Assembly: GCA_029863825.1 (NCBI GenBank)
Contig: JAOTUP010000022.1
Location: 1 to 11,344 of the forward strand
Source: Acidobacteriota bacterium
GTDB lineage: Bacteria; Acidobacteriota; Thermoanaerobaculia; Multivoradales; JAHEKO01
Length of the DNA: 11,344 nucleotides
Direction: 5' to 3'
Below, in pieces: positions 1 through 6,559 of this stretch (positions within the stretch are counted from its first letter, which is position 1; the number at the start of each line of letters is the position of its first letter). The notes beneath the pieces were generated by a model. The model was not told the DNA's origin. It searched no databases and saw only the letters and a program-made list of their open reading frames with translations. A program made the translations under genes and the position numbers.

Positions 1-1675
1 CGACGCAGACGGCTTTCAGCAGCACCACTATCCGGAGTACGACTTCAATCGCCGGCCGTTGCGGCCCGCTCTCGACGGCAAAGGCCGATCGGTCATCGTC
101 AAGATTCCGGTGGGTGACGGCGAGGTCATGGCCAAGGTATGGCTGGCGCAAGTCGGGCGGGTGCCGCTGCTGCTCCTCGACACCGACATTCCTGACAACC
201 ACGCCGCCGACCGCGCGATCACCAACGTCCTCTACGTGCGCAACCGCGAGACGAGGATGCTGCAGGAGCTGGTCCTGGGTATTGGTGGAGTGAAGGCCCT
301 GGCCGCCCTCGGGATCGAGCCGTCGGTGTGGCACATCAACGAGGGCCACAGCTCGCTGCTCCAACTCGAGCGCCTGCGCGAGCTCGTGGGGAAAGAGGGT
401 GACAGTCTGGCCGGGGCGATGGAGCGCGTGCGCCGGACGACCGTCTTCACGACCCATACGCCGGTACCGGCGGGCAACGAGCAGTTCGATCGGCACCTCG
501 CCGGCCGCTATCTCGAATCGTGGGCGGCCCGCCTCGACACCGATCTGGAGTGGATTCTTCAGCTCGGAGCAGCCGACCACGGTGAGCCCGACCAGCCGCT
601 GAACTTGAGCGCCTTCGCGCTGCGGACTTCGAGCTTTGCCAACGGCGTGAGCGTGCTCAATGCCGAAGTGGCAGACCGCATGTGGCGGCATCTGTTCCCG
701 CACAAGCCGCACGACGAGCCTGCCGTCGAAGCGATCAGCAATGGAGTGCACGTCCCGACCTGGCTGGGACAGGATCTCAAGGAGCTGTTCTCCAGCCATC
801 TCGGGACCCGTTGGTGGGAGCATCTGCAGGAGCCGGCGGGGTGGGAGCGGCTTCGTGAGCTCGAGCCGCGCGACGTGTGGCGTGCGCATGCGGGTCAAAA
901 AGAGGGCCTGGTTCGATTCGTCCGCTCGCGAGTGCGCGAGCAGTTGGGCCGACACGGCCGCCCGCCTGCGGAGCTGCGGGCTGTCGACTCGATGATCGGC
1001 ACCGTGCCACTGACCATCGGCTTCGCCCGCCGCTTCGCCACCTACAAGCGCGCCGGCCTGCTGTTTACCGACCTGCATCGCCTGCGGAATCTGTTGACCC
1101 ATCGCGAGCAGCCGGTGCAGATCGTCATCGCCGGCAAGGCGCATCCCGCCGACCGGCCAGGTCAGGATCTGGTGCGACATCTCTTCCAGCTCAGCCAGGA
1201 GCCCGATCTCAAGGGGCGCATCGTTTTCCTCGAAAACTACGACATGCGGGCCGGGCAGAAGCTCGTGCGCGGAGCCGATCTGTGGCTCAACACGCCGCGC
1301 CGGCTGATGGAGGCGAGCGGTACGAGCGGACAGAAGGCGGCGATGAACGGCGTGCTCAACTGCAGCATTCTCGACGGGTGGTGGCCGGAGGCCTATCGCC
1401 CGGAGCTTGGCTGGGCGATCGGCGCCGACGTCGAGCAGGGGGAGGATTGGCGGCAGGATGAGCAGGACGCCCTGTCTCTCTATCACCTGCTGGAAGAGGA
1501 GATCATCCCCGCCTTTTACGATCGCGACGAGTCCGGCGTGCCGCAGCGTTGGGCGGCGATGATGCTCGAGTCGATCGTCACCGTCGGTGCCGGCTTCTCG
1601 GCGAGCCGCATGTTGATCGACTACGTGGAGAGTGCGTATGCTCCGCGCTTTGCGTCGGTCGCGGCAAAAGCTTGA
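1..1675 (+). CDS. glgP: Alpha-glucan (glycogen) phosphorylase, 5'-truncated by window edge
   Basis: GT35 enzyme that releases glucose-1-phosphate from glycogen or maltodextrin in the cytoplasm, using a PLP cofactor. The frame is open from base 2 to the TGA at 1673-1675 (557 codons visible), so the in-frame TTG at 59 is not the true start. About a third of the protein is missing if it has the roughly 830-860 residues usual for the short Thermotoga/actinobacterial-type GlgP. Seen: the WHINEGHSS motif (about 331-357), the GFARRFATYKR block (about 1019-1051), and near the C-terminus NTPRR-x-MEASGTSGQKAAMNG, with the PLP-binding lysine codon at 1334-1336. Most relatives have Met where Gln precedes that Lys; I expect this to be tolerated. 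It reads toward the hydrogenase operon but is separated by 281 bp and a terminator-like hairpin, so it is probably a separate transcript. Family assignment is secure; substrate preference (glycogen or maltodextrin) is not. Confidence 0.93.
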   Translation, partial: DADGFQQHHYPEYDFNRRPLRPALDGKGRSVIVKIPVGDGEVMAKVWLAQVGRVPLLLLDTDIPDNHAADRAITNVLYVRNRETRMLQELVLGIGGVKALAALGIEPSVWHINEGHSSLLQLERLRELVGKEGDSLAGAMERVRRTTVFTTHTPVPAGNEQFDRHLAGRYLESWAARLDTDLEWILQLGAADHGEPDQPLNLSAFALRTSSFANGVSVLNAEVADRMWRHLFPHKPHDEPAVEAISNGVHVPTWLGQDLKELFSSHLGTRWWEHLQEPAGWERLRELEPRDVWRAHAGQKEGLVRFVRSRVREQLGRHGRPPAELRAVDSMIGTVPLTIGFARRFATYKRAGLLFTDLHRLRNLLTHREQPVQIVIAGKAHPADRPGQDLVRHLFQLSQEPDLKGRIVFLENYDMRAGQKLVRGADLWLNTPRRLMEASGTSGQKAAMNGVLNCSILDGWWPEAYRPELGWAIGADVEQGEDWRQDEQDALSLYHLLEEEIIPAFYDRDESGVPQRWAAMMLESIVTVGAGFSASRMLIDYVESAYAPRFASVAAKA

Positions 1676-1769
1676 GCCGATCGATTCGCTGCCGTAGGGC
1701 TGGCTGCGAGTCGGCTCGCCGCTAAGCGCGAACGAGCCACCCTGGATCCGTTCCAGCTTCGAGCAGACT

Positions 1770-1798
1770 CGAGAAGCGCGCACGCTTCTCGGCGTTTT
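1770..1798 (+). terminator. Intrinsic terminator-like hairpin after glgP
   Basis: A perfect 9-bp stem (CGAGAAGCG at 1770-1778 with CGCTTCTCG at 1783-1791) closes a 4-nt loop. A G-T pair can extend it. A short T run (1795-1798) follows three bases after the stem. It lies 95 bp past the glgP stop and would insulate the hydrogenase operon. The T tract is short, so Rho-independent termination is likely but not certain. Confidence 0.6.
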
Positions 1799-1841
1799 CT
1801 CACCACATGACCGAAATCCCCTGCTAGCACGATCTCCTACC

Positions 1842-1871
1842 CCAACGGGTGGGAAGCGCCCCACCCATTGG
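1842..1871 (+). other. Strong GC-rich stem-loop upstream of the hydrogenase operon
   Basis: GGGTGGG (1847-1853) pairs perfectly with CCCACCC (1860-1866) around a 6-nt loop. After one C/A mismatch, four more pairs (1842-1845 with 1868-1871) extend the stem. No T run follows, so it does not look like an ordinary terminator. It sits 85 bp before the hyaA start and could be a 5'UTR structure, a protein-binding site, or part of the glgP 3' end. The rest of the 1676-1956 gap holds the glgP terminator, a weaker 6-bp inverted repeat (1713-1718 with 1733-1738), a repeated GTTTTC (1925-1930 and 1935-1940), and no convincing -35/-10 pair. Confidence 0.5.
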
Positions 1872-1956
1872 CGCCCCCTCGGCCACTCCGCTGCGTGGTG
1901 TCAAGCACTCGCGCGTCTGACATGGTTTTCCAAAGTTTTCTGTTGGGGGGCCGACT

Positions 1957-3102
1957 ATGGACGAAGCGAGTTCGTGGTTCATGCGTGAGCTGGAGAGACG
2001 CGGCGTATCGCGCCGTGACTTCCTCGGATTCTGCGGCGTGATGAGCACCGCGCTGGCCCTGCCGCGAACGGCAGGCGCGAAGATCGCCGAGGCGATCGAA
2101 AACAAGGAAAAGCCGACCTTGGTCTGGTTGGAGTTTCAGGACTGCGCCGGCAACACGGAGTCCTTTCTCCGCGCCGGTCGCCCTGCGGTTGCCGACATCG
2201 TGCTCGACACGCTGTCGGTGGATTATCACGAGACCATCATGGCGGCGGCGGGGCATCAGGCCGAGGCGGCGCTGGCGCAGGTGGTGGCGGACAAACCCGG
2301 CGGCTACATCGCTGTCGTCGAGGGCTCGATTCCGACCGGAGCGAACGGTGCCTACTGCACGATCGGTGGACGCGCAGCCATCGACATCGCCAAGGAAGTG
2401 TGCGGCGGGGCACTGGCGACGGTTGCCATCGGTACCTGCGCGGCCTTTGGCGGGCTGCCGGCGGCCTCTCCCAACCCGACGGGAGCTCTCAGCGTCGCCG
2501 ACGCCGTTCCCGGATTGAAGAACCTGATCAATCTACCGGCATGCCCGGCCAACGTCGAGAACCTGGTCGGCACGGTGGTCTACTTCCTGACCTTCAATCG
2601 ACTGCCGCCGGTCGACCGCTACCGGCGACCGCTTTTTGCCTATGGCAAGTCGATCCACGACAACTGCGAGCGCCGGGCGCACTACGACGCCGGGCAGTAT
2701 GTCGAGAAGTGGGGAGACGAGGGGCACCGTACCGGCTACTGCCTGTACAAGATGGGGTGCAAGGGGCCGGTGACCTACCAGAACTGCCCCAGCGTCGGCT
2801 GGAACGAGGGCACCAGCTGGCCCATAGGCTGTGGACATCCGTGCATCGGCTGCGCCGAGCCGGAGTTCTGGGACAAGATGACGCCCTTTTACACGCACCT
2901 GGCAGGTTTCCCCGGCTTCGGAGTGCACTCCAACGTCGATCGGGTCGGAATGTGGGCTACCGCCGGTGTCGCGGCGGCGTTCGCGGCTCACGGATTTGTC
3001 CAGCTCGGCAAGCGGATGGCCGCCGCCGGCGACAAGGCGCCGGCAGTGGAATCCAAGCCACCCCGGAAGACGGATAAGCAGGAAGAAGGAGAGCTGTCAT
3101 GA
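1957..3102 (+). CDS. hyaA: Group 1 [NiFe] uptake hydrogenase small subunit, Tat-exported, membrane-anchored
   Basis: Electron-transfer subunit that carries electrons from the [NiFe] site through three Fe-S clusters to a membrane cytochrome b. It has 381 aa, close to E. coli HyaA. The ATG at 1957 sits 6 nt after a G-rich Shine-Dalgarno run (1945-1950). The N-terminus has a Tat signal with SRRDFL (residues 18-23) and a hydrophobic stretch. Distal-cluster ligands H234, C237, C262 and C268 are present, as are medial-cluster C277, C296 and C299. P289 is kept, as in [3Fe-4S] medial clusters. Proximal-cluster ligands C63, C161 and C196 are present, but the second Cys of the usual CxxC is N66 (motif DCAGNTES). 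The two supernumerary cysteines of O2-tolerant enzymes (E. coli Hyd-1 C19, C120) are both Gly. C292 is an extra Cys beside the medial cluster. A hydrophobic segment near 330-350 and a charged tail form the membrane anchor. The gene overlaps hyaB by 4 bp. The HydDB subgroup cannot be fixed by eye. Confidence 0.95.
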   Translation: MDEASSWFMRELERRGVSRRDFLGFCGVMSTALALPRTAGAKIAEAIENKEKPTLVWLEFQDCAGNTESFLRAGRPAVADIVLDTLSVDYHETIMAAAGHQAEAALAQVVADKPGGYIAVVEGSIPTGANGAYCTIGGRAAIDIAKEVCGGALATVAIGTCAAFGGLPAASPNPTGALSVADAVPGLKNLINLPACPANVENLVGTVVYFLTFNRLPPVDRYRRPLFAYGKSIHDNCERRAHYDAGQYVEKWGDEGHRTGYCLYKMGCKGPVTYQNCPSVGWNEGTSWPIGCGHPCIGCAEPEFWDKMTPFYTHLAGFPGFGVHSNVDRVGMWATAGVAAAFAAHGFVQLGKRMAAAGDKAPAVESKPPRKTDKQEEGELS

Positions 3103-4805
3103 CCCATATCGTTGTCGATCCCGTCACGCGCATCGAGGGTCACCTGCGAGTCGAGGCCGAGGTGGACGGCGGTGCGGTGCAGAATGCGTGGTCGTCATCG
3201 ACCATGTTCCGCGGCGTCGAGACGATTCTCAAGGGTCGCGATCCACGCGACGCCTGGGCGTTCACGCAGCGCATTTGTGGTGTCTGCACGACGGTTCATG
3301 CGATCACCTCGATCCGCGCGGTGGAGAACGCGATCGGTGCCGAGCCACCGCCGAATGCGCGGCTCTTGCGCAACCTCATCATGGCGTCGCAGATGGTGCA
3401 GGACCACGTCGTCCACTTCTACCATCTGCACGCGCTCGACTGGGTCGACATCGTCTCGGCCTTGTCTGCCGACCCCGCTGCGACCTCGCAACTGGCTCAG
3501 TCCATCTCCGACTGGCCGCTTTCGAGCACGACCTATTTTGCCGGCGTGAAGGATCGACTGCAGCGCTTCGTCGAGCAGGGGCAGCTGGGTCCCTTCGGCA
3601 ACGCCTACTGGGGTCACTCGGCATATCGGTTGCCGGCAGAGGCCAACCTGCTGGCAGTGGCACATTACCTCGAAGCCTTGGATTGGCAGCGCGAGTTCAT
3701 CAAGATCCACGCCGTCCTGGGCGGCAAGAACCCGCATCTGCAGAGCTTTCTGGTCGGTGGTATGGCGACCCCGGTGGATCCCGACCAGCAGGCATCGATC
3801 AACATCACCTCGCTGGCCACGATGCGCAAGCTCATCCGTGAGGCCAAAGCGTTCGTCGAGAAGGTCTATATCCCGGATTTGCTGGCGGTCGCATCTTTCT
3901 ACAAGGATTGGGCGGCCTATGGTGCCGGAGTCGGCAACTACCTGGTCTACGGCGAGTACCCGGATGCCGACGGCCACAATGCGCCGCTGTATCTACCCTC
4001 GGGTGTTATTCGCGATCGTGACCTTTCCACTGTCGAAGCGCTGGATGAGGCCAAGATCACCGAGTACGTCACTCATTCGTGGTTCGAGTACGACGCCGGC
4101 GACGGTCAGGGCCTGCATCCCTCGCTTGGAGAGACAAATCCCAACTACACGGGTCCCCAGCCGCCGTACGAGCGTCTCAACACCGATGGCAAGTACAGCT
4201 GGCTGAAGTCGCCGCGCTACGACGGCCTGCCGATGGAGGTGGGGCCGCTGTCGCGGATGCTCGTCGCCTATGCCTCGGGTCACCAGCGTGTTCAAGAGCT
4301 CGTCGGCTATGCCCTTGGCAAGCTGGAAGTCGGACCGGAGGTTCTGTTCTCGACCCTCGGTCGCGTTGCCGCTCGCGGCATCGAGACGCTGGTTCTGGCC
4401 GAAAAGCTCGAAGGCTGGCTCGACGAGCTGGCAGACAACATGGGTCGTGGCGAGCTGCGCATTCACGACAACTCGAAGTGGGATCCCAAGACATGGCCCA
4501 AAGACTGCACGGGCGCCGGTTTCCACGAGGCACCGCGGGGCGCGCTGGGCCACTGGGTACACATCGTCAACGGAGAGATCGCCAACTACCAGTGTGTCGT
4601 ACCCAGCACCTGGAACGCCGGGCCGCGCGACGCGATGGGACAGCCCGGACCGTACGAGCAGGCCTTGGTCGGGAATCCGGTCGCCGACCCCGAGCAGCCG
4701 CTGGAGATTCTGCGCACCATCCACTCCTTCGATCCGTGCATGGCCTGCGGCGTCCACGTGCTCGATCCAACCGGTCGAGAGGTGGTGAAAGTGAGGGTCC
4801 TATGA
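3099..4805 (+). CDS. hyaB: Group 1 [NiFe] uptake hydrogenase large (catalytic) subunit precursor
   Basis: Catalytic subunit that splits H2 at a Ni-Fe(CN)2CO centre; it is co-exported with the small subunit. It has 568 aa, slightly shorter than E. coli HyaB. The ATG overlaps the hyaA stop (ATGA) and has a good Shine-Dalgarno (AAGGAG, 3086-3091). The L1 motif RICGVCTTVH (residues 58-67) supplies C60 and C63. The L2 motif DPCMACGVH (545-553) supplies C547 and C550. RIEGH (11-15) contains the conserved Glu thought to relay protons. A 15-residue tail after H553 (starting VLDP) is the propeptide that the endopeptidase removes after nickel insertion. All four metal-binding cysteines are intact, so the enzyme should be active. 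The gene ends in a 4-bp overlap with the cytochrome b gene, implying translational coupling. Confidence 0.96.
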   Translation: MTHIVVDPVTRIEGHLRVEAEVDGGAVQNAWSSSTMFRGVETILKGRDPRDAWAFTQRICGVCTTVHAITSIRAVENAIGAEPPPNARLLRNLIMASQMVQDHVVHFYHLHALDWVDIVSALSADPAATSQLAQSISDWPLSSTTYFAGVKDRLQRFVEQGQLGPFGNAYWGHSAYRLPAEANLLAVAHYLEALDWQREFIKIHAVLGGKNPHLQSFLVGGMATPVDPDQQASINITSLATMRKLIREAKAFVEKVYIPDLLAVASFYKDWAAYGAGVGNYLVYGEYPDADGHNAPLYLPSGVIRDRDLSTVEALDEAKITEYVTHSWFEYDAGDGQGLHPSLGETNPNYTGPQPPYERLNTDGKYSWLKSPRYDGLPMEVGPLSRMLVAYASGHQRVQELVGYALGKLEVGPEVLFSTLGRVAARGIETLVLAEKLEGWLDELADNMGRGELRIHDNSKWDPKTWPKDCTGAGFHEAPRGALGHWVHIVNGEIANYQCVVPSTWNAGPRDAMGQPGPYEQALVGNPVADPEQPLEILRTIHSFDPCMACGVHVLDPTGREVVKVRVL

Positions 4806-5533
4806 GGAGGATCTGGAAGAAGCACGTTCAGGAAGTCGACCTGGACAACGTCTATGTCTGGCAGTGGCCGGTGCGCATCACCCACTGGATGACGGCGCTG
4901 TCGCTGTGGATCCTGTCGCTCACAGGGCTCTACATGGGGTATCCCTTCCTCATCGCTTCGGGGCAGGCGAGCGAGCATTTCCTCATGGGCACGGCGAAGC
5001 TGATTCACTTTTATGCAGCGATCGCCTTCACCTTGTCGGTGCTGTCGCGTATCCTCTGGATGTTCATGGGCAACTGGTACTCGAGGTGGCATCGCTTCAT
5101 CCCGGTCGATCGCAGAAGATGGTGGGCGATGGGGAAGACGCTTCGCTACTACTTGTTCGGACTGCGGATGCCGCCCGGATTCGTCGGCCACAACCCGCTC
5201 GCCGGTCTCACCTACTTCTTCGTCTTCATCGCTTTTCTGGTGCAGATCGCCACCGGGCTGGGGATGTACGCCGCCAGCGCCCACGTCGATTCACCCTTCC
5301 GAGCCTTTGGTTTTCTGGTGCCGGTAGTCGGCGGTCTGGCGACCGCGCACTGGATTCACCACATCACCATGTGGCTGCTGTGGATGTTCATCGTCCACCA
5401 TGTCTACAGCGCGATCCTGATGTCGCAGGTCGAGGCGACCGGGACCGTCGAGTCGATATTCTCCGGGCACAAGTTCGTGCCGCGAGAGGACATCGTCCAG
5501 CCGGGCTACCGCCTGGCCCATCCAGAGGCCTGA
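4802..5533 (+). CDS. hyaC: Hydrogenase-associated cytochrome b (HyaC/HupC family)
   Basis: Di-haem integral membrane subunit that anchors the hydrogenase and passes electrons to the quinone pool. I chose the ATG at 4802, giving 243 aa, because it overlaps the hyaB stop and begins the recognisable domain. The same frame is open far upstream, but that part is an out-of-frame shadow of hyaB. Four hydrophobic segments lie near residues 28-46, 66-89, 133-156 and 183-207. Candidate haem ligands are H28 (RITHW), H69 (LIHF) and, in the last helix, H186/H187 and H199/H200, matching the family pattern. A basic loop (about 95-113) follows helix 2, consistent with a cytoplasmic side. The TTG of the endopeptidase gene starts 4 bp after the stop. 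Confidence 0.93.
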   Translation: MRRIWKKHVQEVDLDNVYVWQWPVRITHWMTALSLWILSLTGLYMGYPFLIASGQASEHFLMGTAKLIHFYAAIAFTLSVLSRILWMFMGNWYSRWHRFIPVDRRRWWAMGKTLRYYLFGLRMPPGFVGHNPLAGLTYFFVFIAFLVQIATGLGMYAASAHVDSPFRAFGFLVPVVGGLATAHWIHHITMWLLWMFIVHHVYSAILMSQVEATGTVESIFSGHKFVPREDIVQPGYRLAHPEA

Positions 5534-5537
5534 ACAC

Positions 5538-6092
5538 TTGGCGGAACCTGGTGCCGATCGCTTGCTGATCCTTGGCCTCGGCAACGTGCTGTGCGGCGAC
5601 GATGGTCTGGGCGTGGCCGCGGTGATGGAGCTGGAGCGCCGCTACCGGCTACCGGCCACCGTCCGCGCGCTCGACGGCGGGACCCTGGGGTTGGCGCTCA
5701 TGTCGGTGTTCGAGCGCTCCGAGGACGCCATTCTGGTGGATGCGGTGCAGGTCGATCGGCCTCCGGGATCGTTGGTACGGATCGAAGGCGAGGCCGTCGC
5801 GCCGGCGGTCCGCAACCGGCTCTCGGTCCACCAGATCGGGGTGGCGGACCTGCTCGAAGGGCTGCGGCTGGTCGACGCCTATCCACCAACGCTAGTGCTG
5901 CTCGGACTGGTGCCGCAATCCCTCGAGTTGACCCTCGAGTCGTCCCCACCAGTGCGTCGCAACCTGCCGAAGCTGGTGGAGGGCATTGCCCAGGAAGCTC
6001 GCCGACTGGGCCACAGTCTGGAGCCGCGAGATGCTCATGATCTTCCAGCGACCGGCTTTTATCGCGCTGCCGCTGGTGTTTCTGGCATGTAG
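5538..6092 (+). CDS. hyaD: Hydrogenase maturation endopeptidase (HyaD/HybD family, peptidase M52)
   Basis: Cleaves the C-terminal propeptide of the large subunit, here after H553 of the neighbouring HyaB, once nickel is in place; this is a cytoplasmic step before export. It has 184 aa. The start is TTG at 5538, preceded by AGAGG (5524-5528). A second in-frame TTG at 5562 would remove only eight residues and lies right at the first beta strand, so the longer form is preferred. The nucleotide-fold-like N-terminus reads LILGLGNVLCGDDGLG (10-25). Expected nickel-sensing ligands are D22 (Glu16 in E. coli HybD), D68 (ILVDAV) and H98 (SVHQ). The Asp-for-Glu swap occurs in many relatives. The last 62 bp overlap the cytochrome c gene in another frame. 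After about residue 155 the tail resembles no motif I recognise. Confidence 0.92.
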   Translation: MAEPGADRLLILGLGNVLCGDDGLGVAAVMELERRYRLPATVRALDGGTLGLALMSVFERSEDAILVDAVQVDRPPGSLVRIEGEAVAPAVRNRLSVHQIGVADLLEGLRLVDAYPPTLVLLGLVPQSLELTLESSPPVRRNLPKLVEGIAQEARRLGHSLEPRDAHDLPATGFYRAAAGVSGM

Positions 6093-6450
6093 CGACGGTG
6101 GCCTGCCGCCCGAGTATCGCCAGCTCGAGGTGCCCGAAAGCCGCCTGAGCTCGGCCGAGGCGCGTCGCAGCGGCCGGGAGCTCTTTCTCGCACACTGTGC
6201 GCTCTGCCATGGTGAAAAGGCCGACGGCGTCGGCAGGAGGCGCAATCTCTCCTCGCGCCCGGCCGACTTCACCGACCCGTTCTGGCGACAGCGAGTAGGT
6301 CCTCGGGATCTCTACCAGGTCATCCGCGAAGGCGTAAAGGGTACGGCAATGCCCGGTTTCAAGGCGCTGAGCGAAGCCGAGATCTGGGACCTCGTCGCCT
6401 ACATTTCCAGCGTAGCCGAGGAGTGGTCACCGCGCGACCGGTCGGACTGA
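6031..6450 (+). CDS. Monohaem c-type cytochrome, probable lipoprotein, in hydrogenase operon
   Basis: Small electron-transfer protein (139 aa from the ATG at 6031). This start is chosen because GGAG at 6020-6023 is well spaced and the product then begins with a short hydrophobic signal; an in-frame TTG at 5986 would give a charged leader instead. The signal ends in VFLAC with C20 as the likely lipidation site. The -3 residue is Phe, so the lipobox is imperfect. The haem motif CALCH is at residues 56-60, and M107 in GTAMPGF is the likely distal ligand, as in class I cytochrome c. It overlaps hyaD by 62 bp and ends the operon. It may accept electrons from the hydrogenase or link it to a terminal oxidase (inference from position). 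The nearest family is the cytochrome cbb3-type/CccA-like monohaem domain. Confidence 0.88.
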   Translation: MLMIFQRPAFIALPLVFLACSDGGLPPEYRQLEVPESRLSSAEARRSGRELFLAHCALCHGEKADGVGRRRNLSSRPADFTDPFWRQRVGPRDLYQVIREGVKGTAMPGFKALSEAEIWDLVAYISSVAEEWSPRDRSD

Positions 6451-6459
6451 GGCTGCCGG

Positions 6460-6488
6460 TGGCGCGGAGGTGCGCTCGCGCCTACAAT
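6460..6488 (+). promoter_or_regulatory. Candidate sigma-70-type promoter for glgA
   Basis: A good -10 hexamer TACAAT (6483-6488) lies 17 bp after TGGCGC (6460-6465), a poor -35. Transcription from about 6495 would leave a leader of roughly 65 nt before the glgA ATG at 6560. Its place just after the cytochrome c stop supports a separate glgA transcript and argues against a glgA start upstream of the -10. Confidence 0.4.
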
Positions 6489-6559
6489 CGGAGACGAGGG
6501 ATCTCGACAGACGTGTCGCCTGGAGTGCCGGCACGGAGCTTCCTGTCGAGAGCCGTTCC

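Noticed and set aside
1713..1738. GGCTCG/CGAGCC inverted repeat just after glgP
   Set aside because: Only six pairs with a 14-nt loop and no T run; the hairpin at 1770-1791 is a much better terminator candidate.
1869..1884. Sigma-54-like GG-N10-GC element (TGGCGCC...GGCC) before hyaA
   Set aside because: Tempting because some hydrogenase operons use sigma-54, but the -12 half is a poor match (CGGCC for TTGCA), it overlaps the stem-loop, and such spacing is common by chance in GC-rich DNA.
3195..3977. Long minus-strand open frame antisense to hyaB (260 codons), with similar frames antisense to glgA and the acyl-CoA dehydrogenase
   Set aside because: High GC makes long antisense frames common; the translations show no domain motif, and the opposite strand encodes clear conserved proteins.
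4079..4801. Long upstream extension of the cytochrome b reading frame
   Set aside because: Overlaps the well-supported hyaB in another frame; the translation is Arg/Ser/Gly-rich with no family match. The ATG at 4802 overlaps the hyaB stop and begins the real domain.
6470..6559. N-terminal extension of glycogen synthase from the start at 6470
   Set aside because: The 30 extra residues do not resemble GlgA, and the stretch contains the TACAAT promoter-like element; the family N-terminus begins at the ATG at 6560.
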